In this document: positions 32,394-41,448 of the stretch, piece after piece | How the letters are laid out: the number at the start of each line of letters is the position of its first letter | How positions within the stretch are numbered: the first letter of the stretch is position 1 | Assembly: GCA_964370605.1 (NCBI GenBank) | Contig: CAYJJX010000005.1 | Coordinates: forward strand, 53,253-117,252 | Length of the DNA: 64,000 bases | Direction: 5' to 3' | Source: CAYJBH01 sp964370605 | GTDB lineage: Bacteria; Bacillota; Clostridia; Oscillospirales; Ruminococcaceae | The notes under the pieces: generated by a model | What the model saw: only the letters and a program-made list of their open reading frames with translations | What the model was told of the DNA's origin: nothing | Databases searched by the model: none | Translations under genes and position numbers: made by a program

Positions 32394-35024
32394 ATGGCCG
32401 GTCTATCTCCCATGATGCAACAGTATCTGCAGATAAAGGAACAGCACAAAGACAAGGTGTTGTTCTTTCGTCTAGGTGACTTTTATGAGATGTTTTTTGA
32501 AGACGCAAAGAATATTTCAAAGGTGCTGGAGCTGACATTGACCGCCCGAGACTGCGGGCTTGCAGAAAAAGCTCCGATGTGTGGCATACCTTATCACAGT
32601 GCCGAGACGTATATTGCACGTCTTTTGGAGCTTGGCTATAAGGTAGCACTTTGTGAGCAAACTACAACACCTGCACAGTCTAAGGGGCTTGTGGAGCGTG
32701 AGGTAGTACGTGTAATCACAAGAGGCACGGCGATGGAAAGCTCACTGCTCAGTGACGATCGCAACAACTTTTTATGCAGTATCTTTATCGAGGACGAACA
32801 AAATTCGGGGCTTTGCTTTTCTGATGTGTCGTGCGGTATTATTTATGTTTGTACCATCAACTCACCTCGATTGGTTCAAGACATATGCAACGAGCTGGCA
32901 AGATTTTCTCCGACCGAGATAATAGCAAACTCGGCAATACTCAAACACACCGAAATCACCGACTTTATCAAACAAAATATTGCCTGCAGTGTCGAACTGA
33001 TGGAAGACGATTTATATTCTGTGGCAAGCCACGGCAAAATAATTGAGAATCAGTTCCCGAGTGAGACGGCACAGCAGTTGCAGGAAGAAGGCATGCTCGT
33101 TGGCGGTGCTGTCGGTGCGTTGATTCATTATCTCAAAATGACACGCAAGACAGGACTTTCCGGTCTGATTCACATTGAAAAGTACAGTGTTGATTCTTAC
33201 ATGAGGCTGTCGGCACTTACAAGACGGCATCTTGAAATTACCGAGACGATGAGAAGCAAAGAGAAAAAAGGAAGCCTACTCAACATAATCGATCATACGA
33301 AAACTTCGATGGGACGTCGTCTGCTTCGCCTTTGGTTTGAGCAACCACTGGTGTCATCATCGTTGATAAACCGCCGTCTTGACAGTGTTGAAGAACTTTT
33401 TGTCGATACCTTGCACCGTGAGCGAATCGGGACACAGCTTTCCAATATCTCTGATATGGAGAGGATATTGAGCCGGATACTCTATAAGAGTTCTTCGCCA
33501 CGAGAACTTTATTCTTTCATGCAGACCTTGCAGATACTGCCGGAACTTAAATTGGACATTGCAAAGTATGTTACACCCGAGTTTATATCGATATATAGCC
33601 GCCTAGATAATCTCAAGGATATCTGTGAATCTATATACAGCACCCTGAGCGATAAGCCACCTGTTAACGTACGGGACGGCGGATTGGTCAGAGCCGGTTT
33701 TAATGCCGAGATCGATGAACTTCGTGACCTTTCCGGTGGAGCGAAAATCAAACTTGAGGAACTGGAAAATAAATATCGTGAAGAGCACAACATAAAGAAG
33801 ATAAAAATCAGCTACAACAGAGTGTTTGGATATTATGTCGAGGTGCCGAACAGCTTTACGGCAAACGTTCCCGATTTCTTCATTCGACGCCAAACTCTTG
33901 CCGGCTGTGAACGTTATGTGACGGAGGAACTTAAGTCACTTGAAACAAATATCATGGGTGCGGAAGAGAAACTTCTTCGCCTCGAAAGCGAAATATACAG
34001 CCAGCTTCTGGAAGAGATTGGATCCGCCGCAGGACGGATAAGCACGACTGCTGCGGCCGTTGCGAAGGCCGATGTTCTTTGCAGTTTTGCCGAAGCGGCG
34101 GCGCTATATGACTATCGCAGACCGAGTGTCGATGATTCCAATGTGCTGTTGATCAAGGGCGGCCGCCATCCGGTAGTGGAGCGAGGACTTCGTCGCTCTG
34201 CCTTTGTGGCAAACGATGCCACAGTGGACAATGTAAACAATAGAATACTGCTTATTACCGGCCCAAACATGGCGGGTAAGAGTACGTACATGAGGCAAAC
34301 TGCACTGATAGTATTGCTCGCACAGGTAGGCTGTTTCGTTCCTGCCGAGTCGGCACAGATCGGTGTGTGTGACAGCATTCTCACAAGGGTCGGTGCCTCC
34401 GATGACCTTTCCTCCGGTCAATCCACCTTCATGGTGGAGATGAACGAGATGGCACAGATACTTGAGACGGCTACCTCCAAGAGCCTTTTGGTTTTGGACG
34501 AGATCGGTCGTGGAACCTCAACGTTCGACGGCCTTGCGATAGCACGTGCCATTGTAGAATATCTTGCGGAAAACGCCGATGGCTTTTATCCCAAGACCAT
34601 GTTCGCAACCCACTACCATGAACTTTGTATATTGGAGAGTGTGTATAACAGCGTTAAAAATTATAGTATCATCGCCAAAAAACGTGGCGGTGAGCTGATA
34701 TTCCTGCGTAAAATAGTACAGCGCGCGGCGGACGACAGCTATGGCATCGAGGTGGCAAAACTTGCCGGAATACCGCAGAGCATAATAAATCGTGCAGGTG
34801 AGATATTGACCGACCTTGAACAACATTCCGACGCACTCTCCGGCGCCGCAATACAGCTTGGATTTTCCGATATGTTGTCGAGTGAGCCGAAAAAACGAGA
34901 TCGAGTAGCAGAAAAATTGAAAGCGGTCGTGCCGGACGCATTGTCGCCGCTTGAAGCATGGCAGATATTATCAGAGCTTAAATCGCTTTCCATGCAGGAA
35001 ACTACGGAGGTTGAGCATGAATAG
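32394..35024 (+). CDS. mutS: DNA mismatch repair protein MutS
   Basis: 876 aa. Recognises mismatches with the F-x-E finger (FRLGDFYEMFFEDA, about residues 24-37) and signals with an ABC ATPase: Walker A TGPNMAGKSTYMRQ, DDLSSGQSTFMVEM and LVLDEIGRGTSTFDGLA. The C-terminal dimerisation helix-turn-helix follows. Overlaps mutL by 8 bases. Length and motifs place it as MutS1, not MutS2. Confidence 0.98.
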   Translation: MAGLSPMMQQYLQIKEQHKDKVLFFRLGDFYEMFFEDAKNISKVLELTLTARDCGLAEKAPMCGIPYHSAETYIARLLELGYKVALCEQTTTPAQSKGLVEREVVRVITRGTAMESSLLSDDRNNFLCSIFIEDEQNSGLCFSDVSCGIIYVCTINSPRLVQDICNELARFSPTEIIANSAILKHTEITDFIKQNIACSVELMEDDLYSVASHGKIIENQFPSETAQQLQEEGMLVGGAVGALIHYLKMTRKTGLSGLIHIEKYSVDSYMRLSALTRRHLEITETMRSKEKKGSLLNIIDHTKTSMGRRLLRLWFEQPLVSSSLINRRLDSVEELFVDTLHRERIGTQLSNISDMERILSRILYKSSSPRELYSFMQTLQILPELKLDIAKYVTPEFISIYSRLDNLKDICESIYSTLSDKPPVNVRDGGLVRAGFNAEIDELRDLSGGAKIKLEELENKYREEHNIKKIKISYNRVFGYYVEVPNSFTANVPDFFIRRQTLAGCERYVTEELKSLETNIMGAEEKLLRLESEIYSQLLEEIGSAAGRISTTAAAVAKADVLCSFAEAAALYDYRRPSVDDSNVLLIKGGRHPVVERGLRRSAFVANDATVDNVNNRILLITGPNMAGKSTYMRQTALIVLLAQVGCFVPAESAQIGVCDSILTRVGASDDLSSGQSTFMVEMNEMAQILETATSKSLLVLDEIGRGTSTFDGLAIARAIVEYLAENADGFYPKTMFATHYHELCILESVYNSVKNYSIIAKKRGGELIFLRKIVQRAADDSYGIEVAKLAGIPQSIINRAGEILTDLEQHSDALSGAAIQLGFSDMLSSEPKKRDRVAEKLKAVVPDALSPLEAWQILSELKSLSMQETTEVEHE

Positions 35025-36939
35025 TGTTATTCGTGAGCTTCCGCCATTACTGCGTGACAAGATTGCGGCAGGCGAGGTGGTGGAGCGACCTGCCTCGGTG
35101 GTGAAGGAGTTGGTGGAAAATGCCATCGATGCCGGAGCCACCTTGATAACCGTTGAGATTGAAAAAGGCGGACGGGAGTTCATCAGTGTTTCCGACAACG
35201 GAAGCGGGATCTCACCCGAATACATCAAGACTGCCTTCTTGCCTCATGCTACCAGCAAGATTGTGGTCGATGAAGATCTTGAGACCATCACGACAAAAGG
35301 GTTTAGGGGAGAGGCTCTCGCCTCTATAGCCGCAGTGTCTGACACCGAGGTGGTATCCAAGACCGCTGATTCAGAATTTGCGCTGAGCTACCATATAGTT
35401 GCAGGGATAGGAGGGGAAGTACGGCCGGCCGCCCGTGACATCGGTACGACTATCACCGTTTCAAGATTATTTTATAACACTCCTGCCCGTCTAAAGTTTT
35501 TAAAAAGTGATGCCGCAGAGGGGACAGCGGTGACCGATCTTCTCGGTAAGATTGCGTTGGCGCATCCCGAGATAGCGTTTACCCTGATTAAAGATGGCGC
35601 AACAGCACTGCATAGCCGTGCAGACGGCGATCTTCTCACCGCCATCAACTCCATTGTGGCAAAGGATATACATAAATTTTTGCGACCGCTCGACTTTGAA
35701 GAGGACGGCTATTGCATAAAAGGCTTTGTCGGCACTGCCGAGGGGGCAAGGGCGACAAGATCGATGCAGTATTTTTATGTCAACGGACGATATATCAAAA
35801 ACAAATCCTTTAATGCCGCCGTAGATAATGCCGTAAGCGGCCTTTTTTTGCATGGCAAACATCCGATGGTTTTCTTATTTTTAACACTTCCACCCGCTAT
35901 GGTTGATGTTAACGTACACCCCGCCAAAATTGAAGTGAGGTTTGCAGAGGAGCGAAAAGTATTTTCTGCTATTTATCGTGCGATAAAAAGCGCACTGACC
36001 GAAAGAGTTTCACAAACGGTGTTGCCGAGCGAGCCGATAGTGACGAACATGTCTCTTGAAACATCGCAAACAGAAAATGCCACGCCTGTCGTGACACCAT
36101 ACACTCAGCCGTTGACCTTAAAGTCACCGGTCATGACCTATTCTGCACCGCCTCGTACCGGATATATTAAATCTGCTAATATCGACATTGAATATATCGA
36201 CGATGAGCGCCTTGATGATACACATTACATAGGAAAAAGCCCTGCCGATACAAGTCTTGATGTTGAGCGGTATAATAAGGCACAATCGATGGATAAAGAC
36301 AGCGACGATCTTCCCACCGAGGCTGTGACTTCCGATAATTTTCAGCCCCTGACCAAGAGCAACGATCTATCCTTGGAACTAAAGGTGGTCGGTGAGGTGT
36401 TTGCAACCTACATAGTATTAGAACATGGCGATGAAATGTTACTGCTCGATAAACACGCGGCGCATGAGAGGATCATCTATGAACGGCTTATATCACAACG
36501 CTCGGGTGAGATTGACGAGCAGATTCTCTTGACACCGCTCACCGTAAACATTGATGGAGAACATAAAGCAACATTGCTTGATAATTCCGAATACCTAAAA
36601 CAGCTCGGAATTGAAATCGAAGATTTTGGCACAGGTTCGGTACGGCTATATTCGCTTCCTGCGGATATTGACGGATATAATGCAGAAAAACTACTCGTAG
36701 AGTTGGCAGAGGGGCTTATGACAGGAGGTGTCGCACTGGATGAGCGGACGCGTTGGGTATACCATTCCGTTGCCTGTCGTGCGGCGATAAAGTCAGGCGA
36801 TCGTCTGCAACAGTCTGAAATGTTGCACCTTGCGTCCGAGATACTCGGCGGTGATCTTCCACTTTGTTGTCCGCATGGTCGTCCGGTATTTGTTTCGTTT
36901 ACTAAAAAGGAGTTAGAAGGTCGCATTGGAAGGAGCTAA
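35017..36939 (+). CDS. mutL: DNA mismatch repair protein MutL
   Basis: 640 aa from ATG 35017 (GGAGG upstream). GHKL ATPase motifs: VKELVENAIDAGAT, VSDNGSGI and GFRGEALASIAAV. A low-complexity linker (about 340-440) joins a C-terminal domain with the endonuclease motif read as DKHAAHERIIYE, which fits the nicking-type DQHAx2Ex4E except Lys for Gln. CPHGRPVF near the end supplies the other metal ligands. It therefore probably nicks DNA, as expected in a MutH-less organism. Overlaps miaA by 14 bases. Confidence 0.96.
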   Translation: MNSVIRELPPLLRDKIAAGEVVERPASVVKELVENAIDAGATLITVEIEKGGREFISVSDNGSGISPEYIKTAFLPHATSKIVVDEDLETITTKGFRGEALASIAAVSDTEVVSKTADSEFALSYHIVAGIGGEVRPAARDIGTTITVSRLFYNTPARLKFLKSDAAEGTAVTDLLGKIALAHPEIAFTLIKDGATALHSRADGDLLTAINSIVAKDIHKFLRPLDFEEDGYCIKGFVGTAEGARATRSMQYFYVNGRYIKNKSFNAAVDNAVSGLFLHGKHPMVFLFLTLPPAMVDVNVHPAKIEVRFAEERKVFSAIYRAIKSALTERVSQTVLPSEPIVTNMSLETSQTENATPVVTPYTQPLTLKSPVMTYSAPPRTGYIKSANIDIEYIDDERLDDTHYIGKSPADTSLDVERYNKAQSMDKDSDDLPTEAVTSDNFQPLTKSNDLSLELKVVGEVFATYIVLEHGDEMLLLDKHAAHERIIYERLISQRSGEIDEQILLTPLTVNIDGEHKATLLDNSEYLKQLGIEIEDFGTGSVRLYSLPADIDGYNAEKLLVELAEGLMTGGVALDERTRWVYHSVACRAAIKSGDRLQQSEMLHLASEILGGDLPLCCPHGRPVFVSFTKKELEGRIGRS

Positions 36940-37852
36940 AGGAAAGATAACGGTGGTATGTGGTGCAACCGCCACCGGAAAATCGGGACTTGCGATATCA
37001 CTTGCCAAAAGGTTTGATGCGCAAATCATATCCGCCGACTCGATGCAGATATATCGTGGCTTAGACATCGGCACTGCCAAGGTAACGAGCGAGGAGGCAG
37101 GCGGTGTGCCGCATCACATGCTTGACATTATCGATCCACAAGAGTCGTTCAGTGTCGCCGCCTTTGCCGAGCTTGCACGACCTATAATTGATGATATACT
37201 TAAGTCAGGTAAGAATGTTATACTTTGTGGCGGAACAGGTTTATATATTGACAGCATATGTGACGGTCGAGAGTTTTTGAAGATAGCCGATGATGTTGCA
37301 CTGCTCGACAGAATAAAAAGTCTATCCATCGAGCAACTTTATGAAGCGTTATCTGCCGTCGATCCGATTTCGGCAAAGCGGATAGATCGCAACAACACAA
37401 AACGACTGGTGCGAGCGCTATATATTACTGAACTTTGCGGTAAGCCGTTTTCTAAGGTAGGGGAGGAGGCAATGCCTACCGAGCCACCTTATGATGTATT
37501 GAAACTGCACTGCCATTTTGAAGAACGGGAACTGCTCTATAAGAATATAGAACGGCGAGTTGATCGAATGGAAAGTCTTGGATTGCTGGAAGAAGCAAAA
37601 TTTGTTTTTGATAACCGTGAGCGTTTTGTCACCGCCGCCGCCGCAATAGGGTATAAAGAATTTTTTCCGCTATTCACGGGAGAGGACGATGTCGAGGGGT
37701 GTCTTGAAAATCTGAAAAAGGCGACAAGGCATTATGCAAAGCGTCAACTCAGCTGGTTCAATCGATATGACACCGCACATAAACTTGAGGCATCACAGCA
37801 GGAAAAAGCTTTTGAAGATGCCTGCAAACTTTTAAAGGAATTTTTGAATTGA
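36926..37852 (+). CDS. miaA: tRNA dimethylallyltransferase
   Basis: 308 aa. Adds the isopentenyl group to A37, the substrate later used by MiaB. Walker A-like GATATGKSGLAI, then SADSMQIYRGLDIGTAK and GGTGLYID are diagnostic. The start is TTG 36926 inside the end of mutL, with AGAAGG upstream. Its stop TGA overlaps the TTG start of the next gene. Confidence 0.96.
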   Translation: MEGAKGKITVVCGATATGKSGLAISLAKRFDAQIISADSMQIYRGLDIGTAKVTSEEAGGVPHHMLDIIDPQESFSVAAFAELARPIIDDILKSGKNVILCGGTGLYIDSICDGREFLKIADDVALLDRIKSLSIEQLYEALSAVDPISAKRIDRNNTKRLVRALYITELCGKPFSKVGEEAMPTEPPYDVLKLHCHFEERELLYKNIERRVDRMESLGLLEEAKFVFDNRERFVTAAAAIGYKEFFPLFTGEDDVEGCLENLKKATRHYAKRQLSWFNRYDTAHKLEASQQEKAFEDACKLLKEFLN

Positions 37853-39084
37853 AACTTTTCAGGATACGACTTTTCAAATATTTGAAGAGAGGGCTGTTGC
37901 TACTCTTTTTAATCCCTCTTACCTATCTCGGGTTTCAGGTGTATTTTGCCCTGCAAAGCGGATACATAACTCAAGTTGCGGTGGAACATGAACTAAGTGA
38001 AAGCATACCGACTGTTGGAATTGCGGTAAGAGATGAATTGGTCATCAGCGAAAGCGCATCGGGATATCTTCATTACCTTCCGGTAGAAGGAGAGCGAATC
38101 ACCAAGGACAGCGTGATAGCCTATGAATTCAGTAGTATCGATACAGCCGAAGATAACGTTCGTCTTTTGCGACTTCGTGAAGAACTGGAAATGATGGAAA
38201 GTTCGGTAGACATACCGGAAAATGTAATCAACGACATTGCGAACATATCAAAACAGCAAAACGAGGCATACTATTCAATGCTGAACATCATGTACGAAGG
38301 TAACTACTCCGACATACACAGCCCTAGAAATTCTTTGGTAGAGAACTTTAATCGCCTTCAACTTGCAATGGAAATCCCGGTCAATGTTAACAATGAGATT
38401 ACCAACCTGAAAAGCACTATAGACAGTTTGCAGGCTACCACCATTCCGATAGATACGATTACTTCGCCCGATGTTGGATATTTTATTCGAAACCTTGACG
38501 GTGGAGAGTCAATATACACCCAAGAGATTGCACAGGGCTGGAATTCAATGTCACTCACCTCCGCGATCGAGACGGCGTCTAACCTGTCGGTGACACAGCA
38601 GCTTGTGGGAAAACTGATCCTTGACTATCGCTGGGATTACTATTGTCTATTGCCGGAGCTGGAAAGCAGTACCTTGCGGGAGGGACAGAATTATGAGATT
38701 TCTTTTTCCGATGCAGGCGGCGAAGTGATTCCGGTAGAACTGGAGCGAATCGACGATCCGGACGAAAACGGCATGACACTTTTGCAGTTCAGCTGCAAAA
38801 CATTAACCCCTGAAGTCGCGAGCATGAGATATTCATCTGCACAGATAATAATTAAAAATTTCGAGGGGATTCGTGTTTCACGAGAGGCGCTGCGAATTGT
38901 TGACGGAGAAAAAGGAGTCTATGTTCAGTTCGGGAACTTAATACAGTTTAAAAAGATTGTTCCGATATTTGAAAATGATGAATATATGCTGTTGCCATTT
39001 GACAGTGACGCGGAAAACCAGGTTAAATTATACGACGTGATTGTTGTGGAGGGTAGAGACCTATATGACGGAAAACTTTTATAG
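37849..39084 (+). CDS. HlyD-like membrane-anchored protein linked to the yggS-sepF-divIVA region
   Basis: 411 aa with one N-terminal membrane helix (about 15-33, LLLLFLIPLTYLGFQVYFAL) and an extracytoplasmic remainder. The segment ELVISESASGYLHYLPVEGERITKDSVIAYE resembles the half-motif lipoyl/barrel-sandwich domain of HlyD-type adaptors; the middle (150-215) is helical, and a second beta-barrel part follows. No transporter genes are adjacent. Its place right before yggS, sepF and divIVA suggests a cell-envelope or division role (inference). TTG start overlapping the miaA stop; its end overlaps yggS by 20 bases. Confidence 0.75.
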   Translation: MKLFRIRLFKYLKRGLLLLFLIPLTYLGFQVYFALQSGYITQVAVEHELSESIPTVGIAVRDELVISESASGYLHYLPVEGERITKDSVIAYEFSSIDTAEDNVRLLRLREELEMMESSVDIPENVINDIANISKQQNEAYYSMLNIMYEGNYSDIHSPRNSLVENFNRLQLAMEIPVNVNNEITNLKSTIDSLQATTIPIDTITSPDVGYFIRNLDGGESIYTQEIAQGWNSMSLTSAIETASNLSVTQQLVGKLILDYRWDYYCLLPELESSTLREGQNYEISFSDAGGEVIPVELERIDDPDENGMTLLQFSCKTLTPEVASMRYSSAQIIIKNFEGIRVSREALRIVDGEKGVYVQFGNLIQFKKIVPIFENDEYMLLPFDSDAENQVKLYDVIVVEGRDLYDGKLL

Positions 39085-39766
39085 CCATGTCGGCGAAAAC
39101 TTGAAAAAAATTGAAGAGAGAATTTCGATTTCTGCACAAAAATCGGGAAGAAGTCGTGAAGATATCACATTGCTTGCGGTGACCAAAACGGTGGAGATTG
39201 AAGCAATAAACGCGGCGATTGACTATGGCGTCACAACTATTGGTGAAAACTATGTAGTAGAGCTGGCCGCAAAAGCTTCACAGGTGCGATGCGACGACAT
39301 ACATATGATAGGTCATCTGCAGAGCAATAAGATAAAACAGCTCTTGCCGCACATTACGATGCTTCAATCGCTAGACAGCCTGCGGCTTGCCAAAAACCTT
39401 GAAAAGGAATTAAAAAAAGCACAGCAAAACCTTGAGGTGCTAATCGAGGTGAATATAGCAGGCGAACAGAGCAAAACGGGAATATCGCCCGAAGAGGCGA
39501 TGGAACTCGCTGATTATGTGCTGGAATCGAAGTTTTTGACCTTGAGGGGTGCAATGTGCATACCCCCAAACGAAGAAAATTCAAAAATAAAAAAATATTT
39601 TGAAGATATGTGCAAACTATATATTGACATTAAGCGAAAAAAGAGGCATAATATAGATAATATTGATATTTTATCGATGGGTATGTCGGAAGATTTTGAC
39701 ATCGCGATTGAGCATGGGGCGACCCTTGTAAGAATCGGCAGTGCTATATTCGGCAAAAGAAATTAA
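39065..39766 (+). CDS. yggS: YggS-family PLP homeostasis protein
   Basis: 233 aa from ATG 39065 with GGAGGG upstream. A single-domain fold-type III PLP protein with no known catalysis, which buffers free PLP. The PLP lysine is in ITLLAVTKTVEIEAI; IGENYVVELAAK, HMIGHLQSNKI and LSMGMSEDFDIAIEHGATLVRIGSAIFG are family signatures. Bacillus counterpart ylmE is in the same place before the sepF gene. Confidence 0.95.
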   Translation: MTENFYSHVGENLKKIEERISISAQKSGRSREDITLLAVTKTVEIEAINAAIDYGVTTIGENYVVELAAKASQVRCDDIHMIGHLQSNKIKQLLPHITMLQSLDSLRLAKNLEKELKKAQQNLEVLIEVNIAGEQSKTGISPEEAMELADYVLESKFLTLRGAMCIPPNEENSKIKKYFEDMCKLYIDIKRKKRHNIDNIDILSMGMSEDFDIAIEHGATLVRIGSAIFGKRN

Positions 39767-39773
39767 AAAAACA

Positions 39774-39800
39774 TGCTGTTTGCCATTTTGGTAAACGGCA
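39774..39800 (+). other. Stem-loop between yggS and sepF
   Basis: A 12-bp stem with two G-T pairs (39774-39785 with 39789-39800) around a TTT loop. No T run follows, so it looks more like an mRNA processing or stability element than a terminator. Confidence 0.4.
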
Positions 39801-39830
39801 CAAATCAATAGAAAGGAAACAGGTAAAAAG

Positions 39831-40271
39831 ATGGGATTGATGGATAAGTTCAAGGACATGATGGGAGTTCCGATCGACGATGATTACAACGATGATATGG
39901 AGTTTGTTGCCAATCACTCGAGCAATGGCTATGAGGAGGAAAAGGCTGAGACAACAAAACGTAATAAGGTCGTTAATATAAACGCTACGACACAACTGCA
40001 GGTTGTGCTTGCAAAACCTGAAAAATTTGATGATGCACCTGCGGTAGCGGATCACCTCAATGCTAAGCGCACCGTCGTGCTCAATCTTGAGACAGCGCCG
40101 AAAGAGGTTAGCCGTCGCCTTATCGACTTTTTGACCGGTGTTGCATATGCTAACCGTGGCAATATTCAGTTGGTGGCAAACTCCACCTTTATTATCACTC
40201 CGTATAATGTTGATCTGATGGACAACAATATTTTGGGTGAGCTGGAAAATAATGGCTTGTATTTTAACTAA
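39831..40271 (+). CDS. sepF: Cell division protein SepF
   Basis: 146 aa. Anchors FtsZ to the membrane in Firmicutes. N-terminal amphipathic segment MGLMDKFKDMMG, an acidic linker, and the C-terminal polymerising domain with VVLNLETAPKEVSRRLIDFLTGVAYA and NIQLVANSTFIITPYNVDL. Ribosome site GAAAGGAAAC. Between yggS and divIVA as in other Firmicutes. Confidence 0.96.
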   Translation: MGLMDKFKDMMGVPIDDDYNDDMEFVANHSSNGYEEEKAETTKRNKVVNINATTQLQVVLAKPEKFDDAPAVADHLNAKRTVVLNLETAPKEVSRRLIDFLTGVAYANRGNIQLVANSTFIITPYNVDLMDNNILGELENNGLYFN

Positions 40272-40315
40272 TACATTCTGTACGTTAAATTGAATTCCGG
40301 AAAGGTTGGTTATAT

Positions 40316-41428
40316 ATGCTTAGTTTAGAACAGATAAAGTCTGTTACCTTTGATAGGATTGTCAGAGGGTATCGACCGGAAGACGTCGATGATTTTATCG
40401 CTCAGGTTGCCCAACAGCTCGAAAAGCTGATGGAAGAAAACAAGGAGCTGGAAAATAAACTCTATATTCTTGCCGACAGTGTCGAGGGTTATCGTAGTGA
40501 CGAGGAGGCTTTAAAGGCCGCACTTATTAATGCACAACGACTCGGTGAAAGCGTTATACGCGAGGCAAACCAAAAAGCGGAACACATTCTGAAAGAGGCA
40601 AAGATAAAATCAGATCGTGATTTTGATATTGCGATGGAAAAAGTACATGCAGAACAGATGCATCTTGCAAGAATGCAGCAAGAGGTTGCACGTTTTCGTG
40701 GTGACGTGATTGATGCTTATAAACAGCATATCACATTGCTTAGCAATCTTCCGATTGACGACAAGACCGAGGCAATTCCTGTCAACTACTTTGATAATGC
40801 GGATAAAGAATTCTCCGACCGTCAGTATGCCGACCGTCAGGCGGCAAAACCGACAGCAACTGCTGTCGAGGCGGCAGAGTTTGAGCCACCTGTTATCGAT
40901 CCTCTCAGTGTAAGTAGCACACCACAGCAAGAAAACACGGAGCAACAAGCAGCGCAACCACAACCGCAGCCGCAAGAACAACCTCCTGTAACACCTCAGC
41001 CGATTGAGGCGGTAAAGCATCAGACGGTGACAATACCTCCAATCAGCACCGGAGTGTTTGATGCCGTTGCATCCGACTCGATTTTTGAGCCGTATACCGA
41101 ACCTGCCGCTCCGGTAGCTCCTCAACCAACATTTGAGGCACCGCAGAGCGATAGCTACCTTTCTACCGAAGGGTTTGAGCAGGCGTTCCTTCCGCGCGAC
41201 ATGAACATGACTCTTACCGAAGAGGAAAAACGCATGGCACTTGCAAAGAAAAATGCGGCAAATGCCACAAGTGAATTCAGTCCGATAATTCCGCTTATGT
41301 CGGTGGAGGAAGAGCCCAAACAAGAGCCACAACAGCCACAGGCTACCCAACAACCGCAACAACAGCAGCAGACCCCAACGGGACGTGTTTCGTTGTTTGA
41401 CCATTATAGTGAATTTAAGTTAGATTAG
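40316..41428 (+). CDS. divIVA: DivIVA domain protein with Gln/Pro-rich tail
   Basis: 370 aa, much longer than Bacillus DivIVA (164 aa). The N-terminal curvature-sensing domain is plain: LSLEQIKSVTFDRIVRGYRPEDVDDFI, followed by coiled coil to about residue 150. The rest is low complexity, rich in Gln, Pro and Glu (QQAAQPQPQPQEQPP around 210; QPQATQQPQQQQQTP near the end), probably disordered and perhaps a partner-binding tail. It marks poles and septa and recruits envelope proteins. Confidence 0.93.
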   Translation: MLSLEQIKSVTFDRIVRGYRPEDVDDFIAQVAQQLEKLMEENKELENKLYILADSVEGYRSDEEALKAALINAQRLGESVIREANQKAEHILKEAKIKSDRDFDIAMEKVHAEQMHLARMQQEVARFRGDVIDAYKQHITLLSNLPIDDKTEAIPVNYFDNADKEFSDRQYADRQAAKPTATAVEAAEFEPPVIDPLSVSSTPQQENTEQQAAQPQPQPQEQPPVTPQPIEAVKHQTVTIPPISTGVFDAVASDSIFEPYTEPAAPVAPQPTFEAPQSDSYLSTEGFEQAFLPRDMNMTLTEEEKRMALAKKNAANATSEFSPIIPLMSVEEEPKQEPQQPQATQQPQQQQQTPTGRVSLFDHYSEFKLD

Positions 41429-41448
41429 TTTTTTTAAAAGGAGTCATC

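Noticed and set aside
40610..41404. 264-residue minus-strand open frame opposite divIVA
   Set aside because: Arg/Leu/Cys-rich composition typical of the shadow of a Gln/Pro-rich gene; DivIVA motifs are clear on the plus strand.
41429..41448. T-box leader for ileS
   Set aside because: Only 20 bases between divIVA and ileS; no specifier stem or T-box sequence possible.
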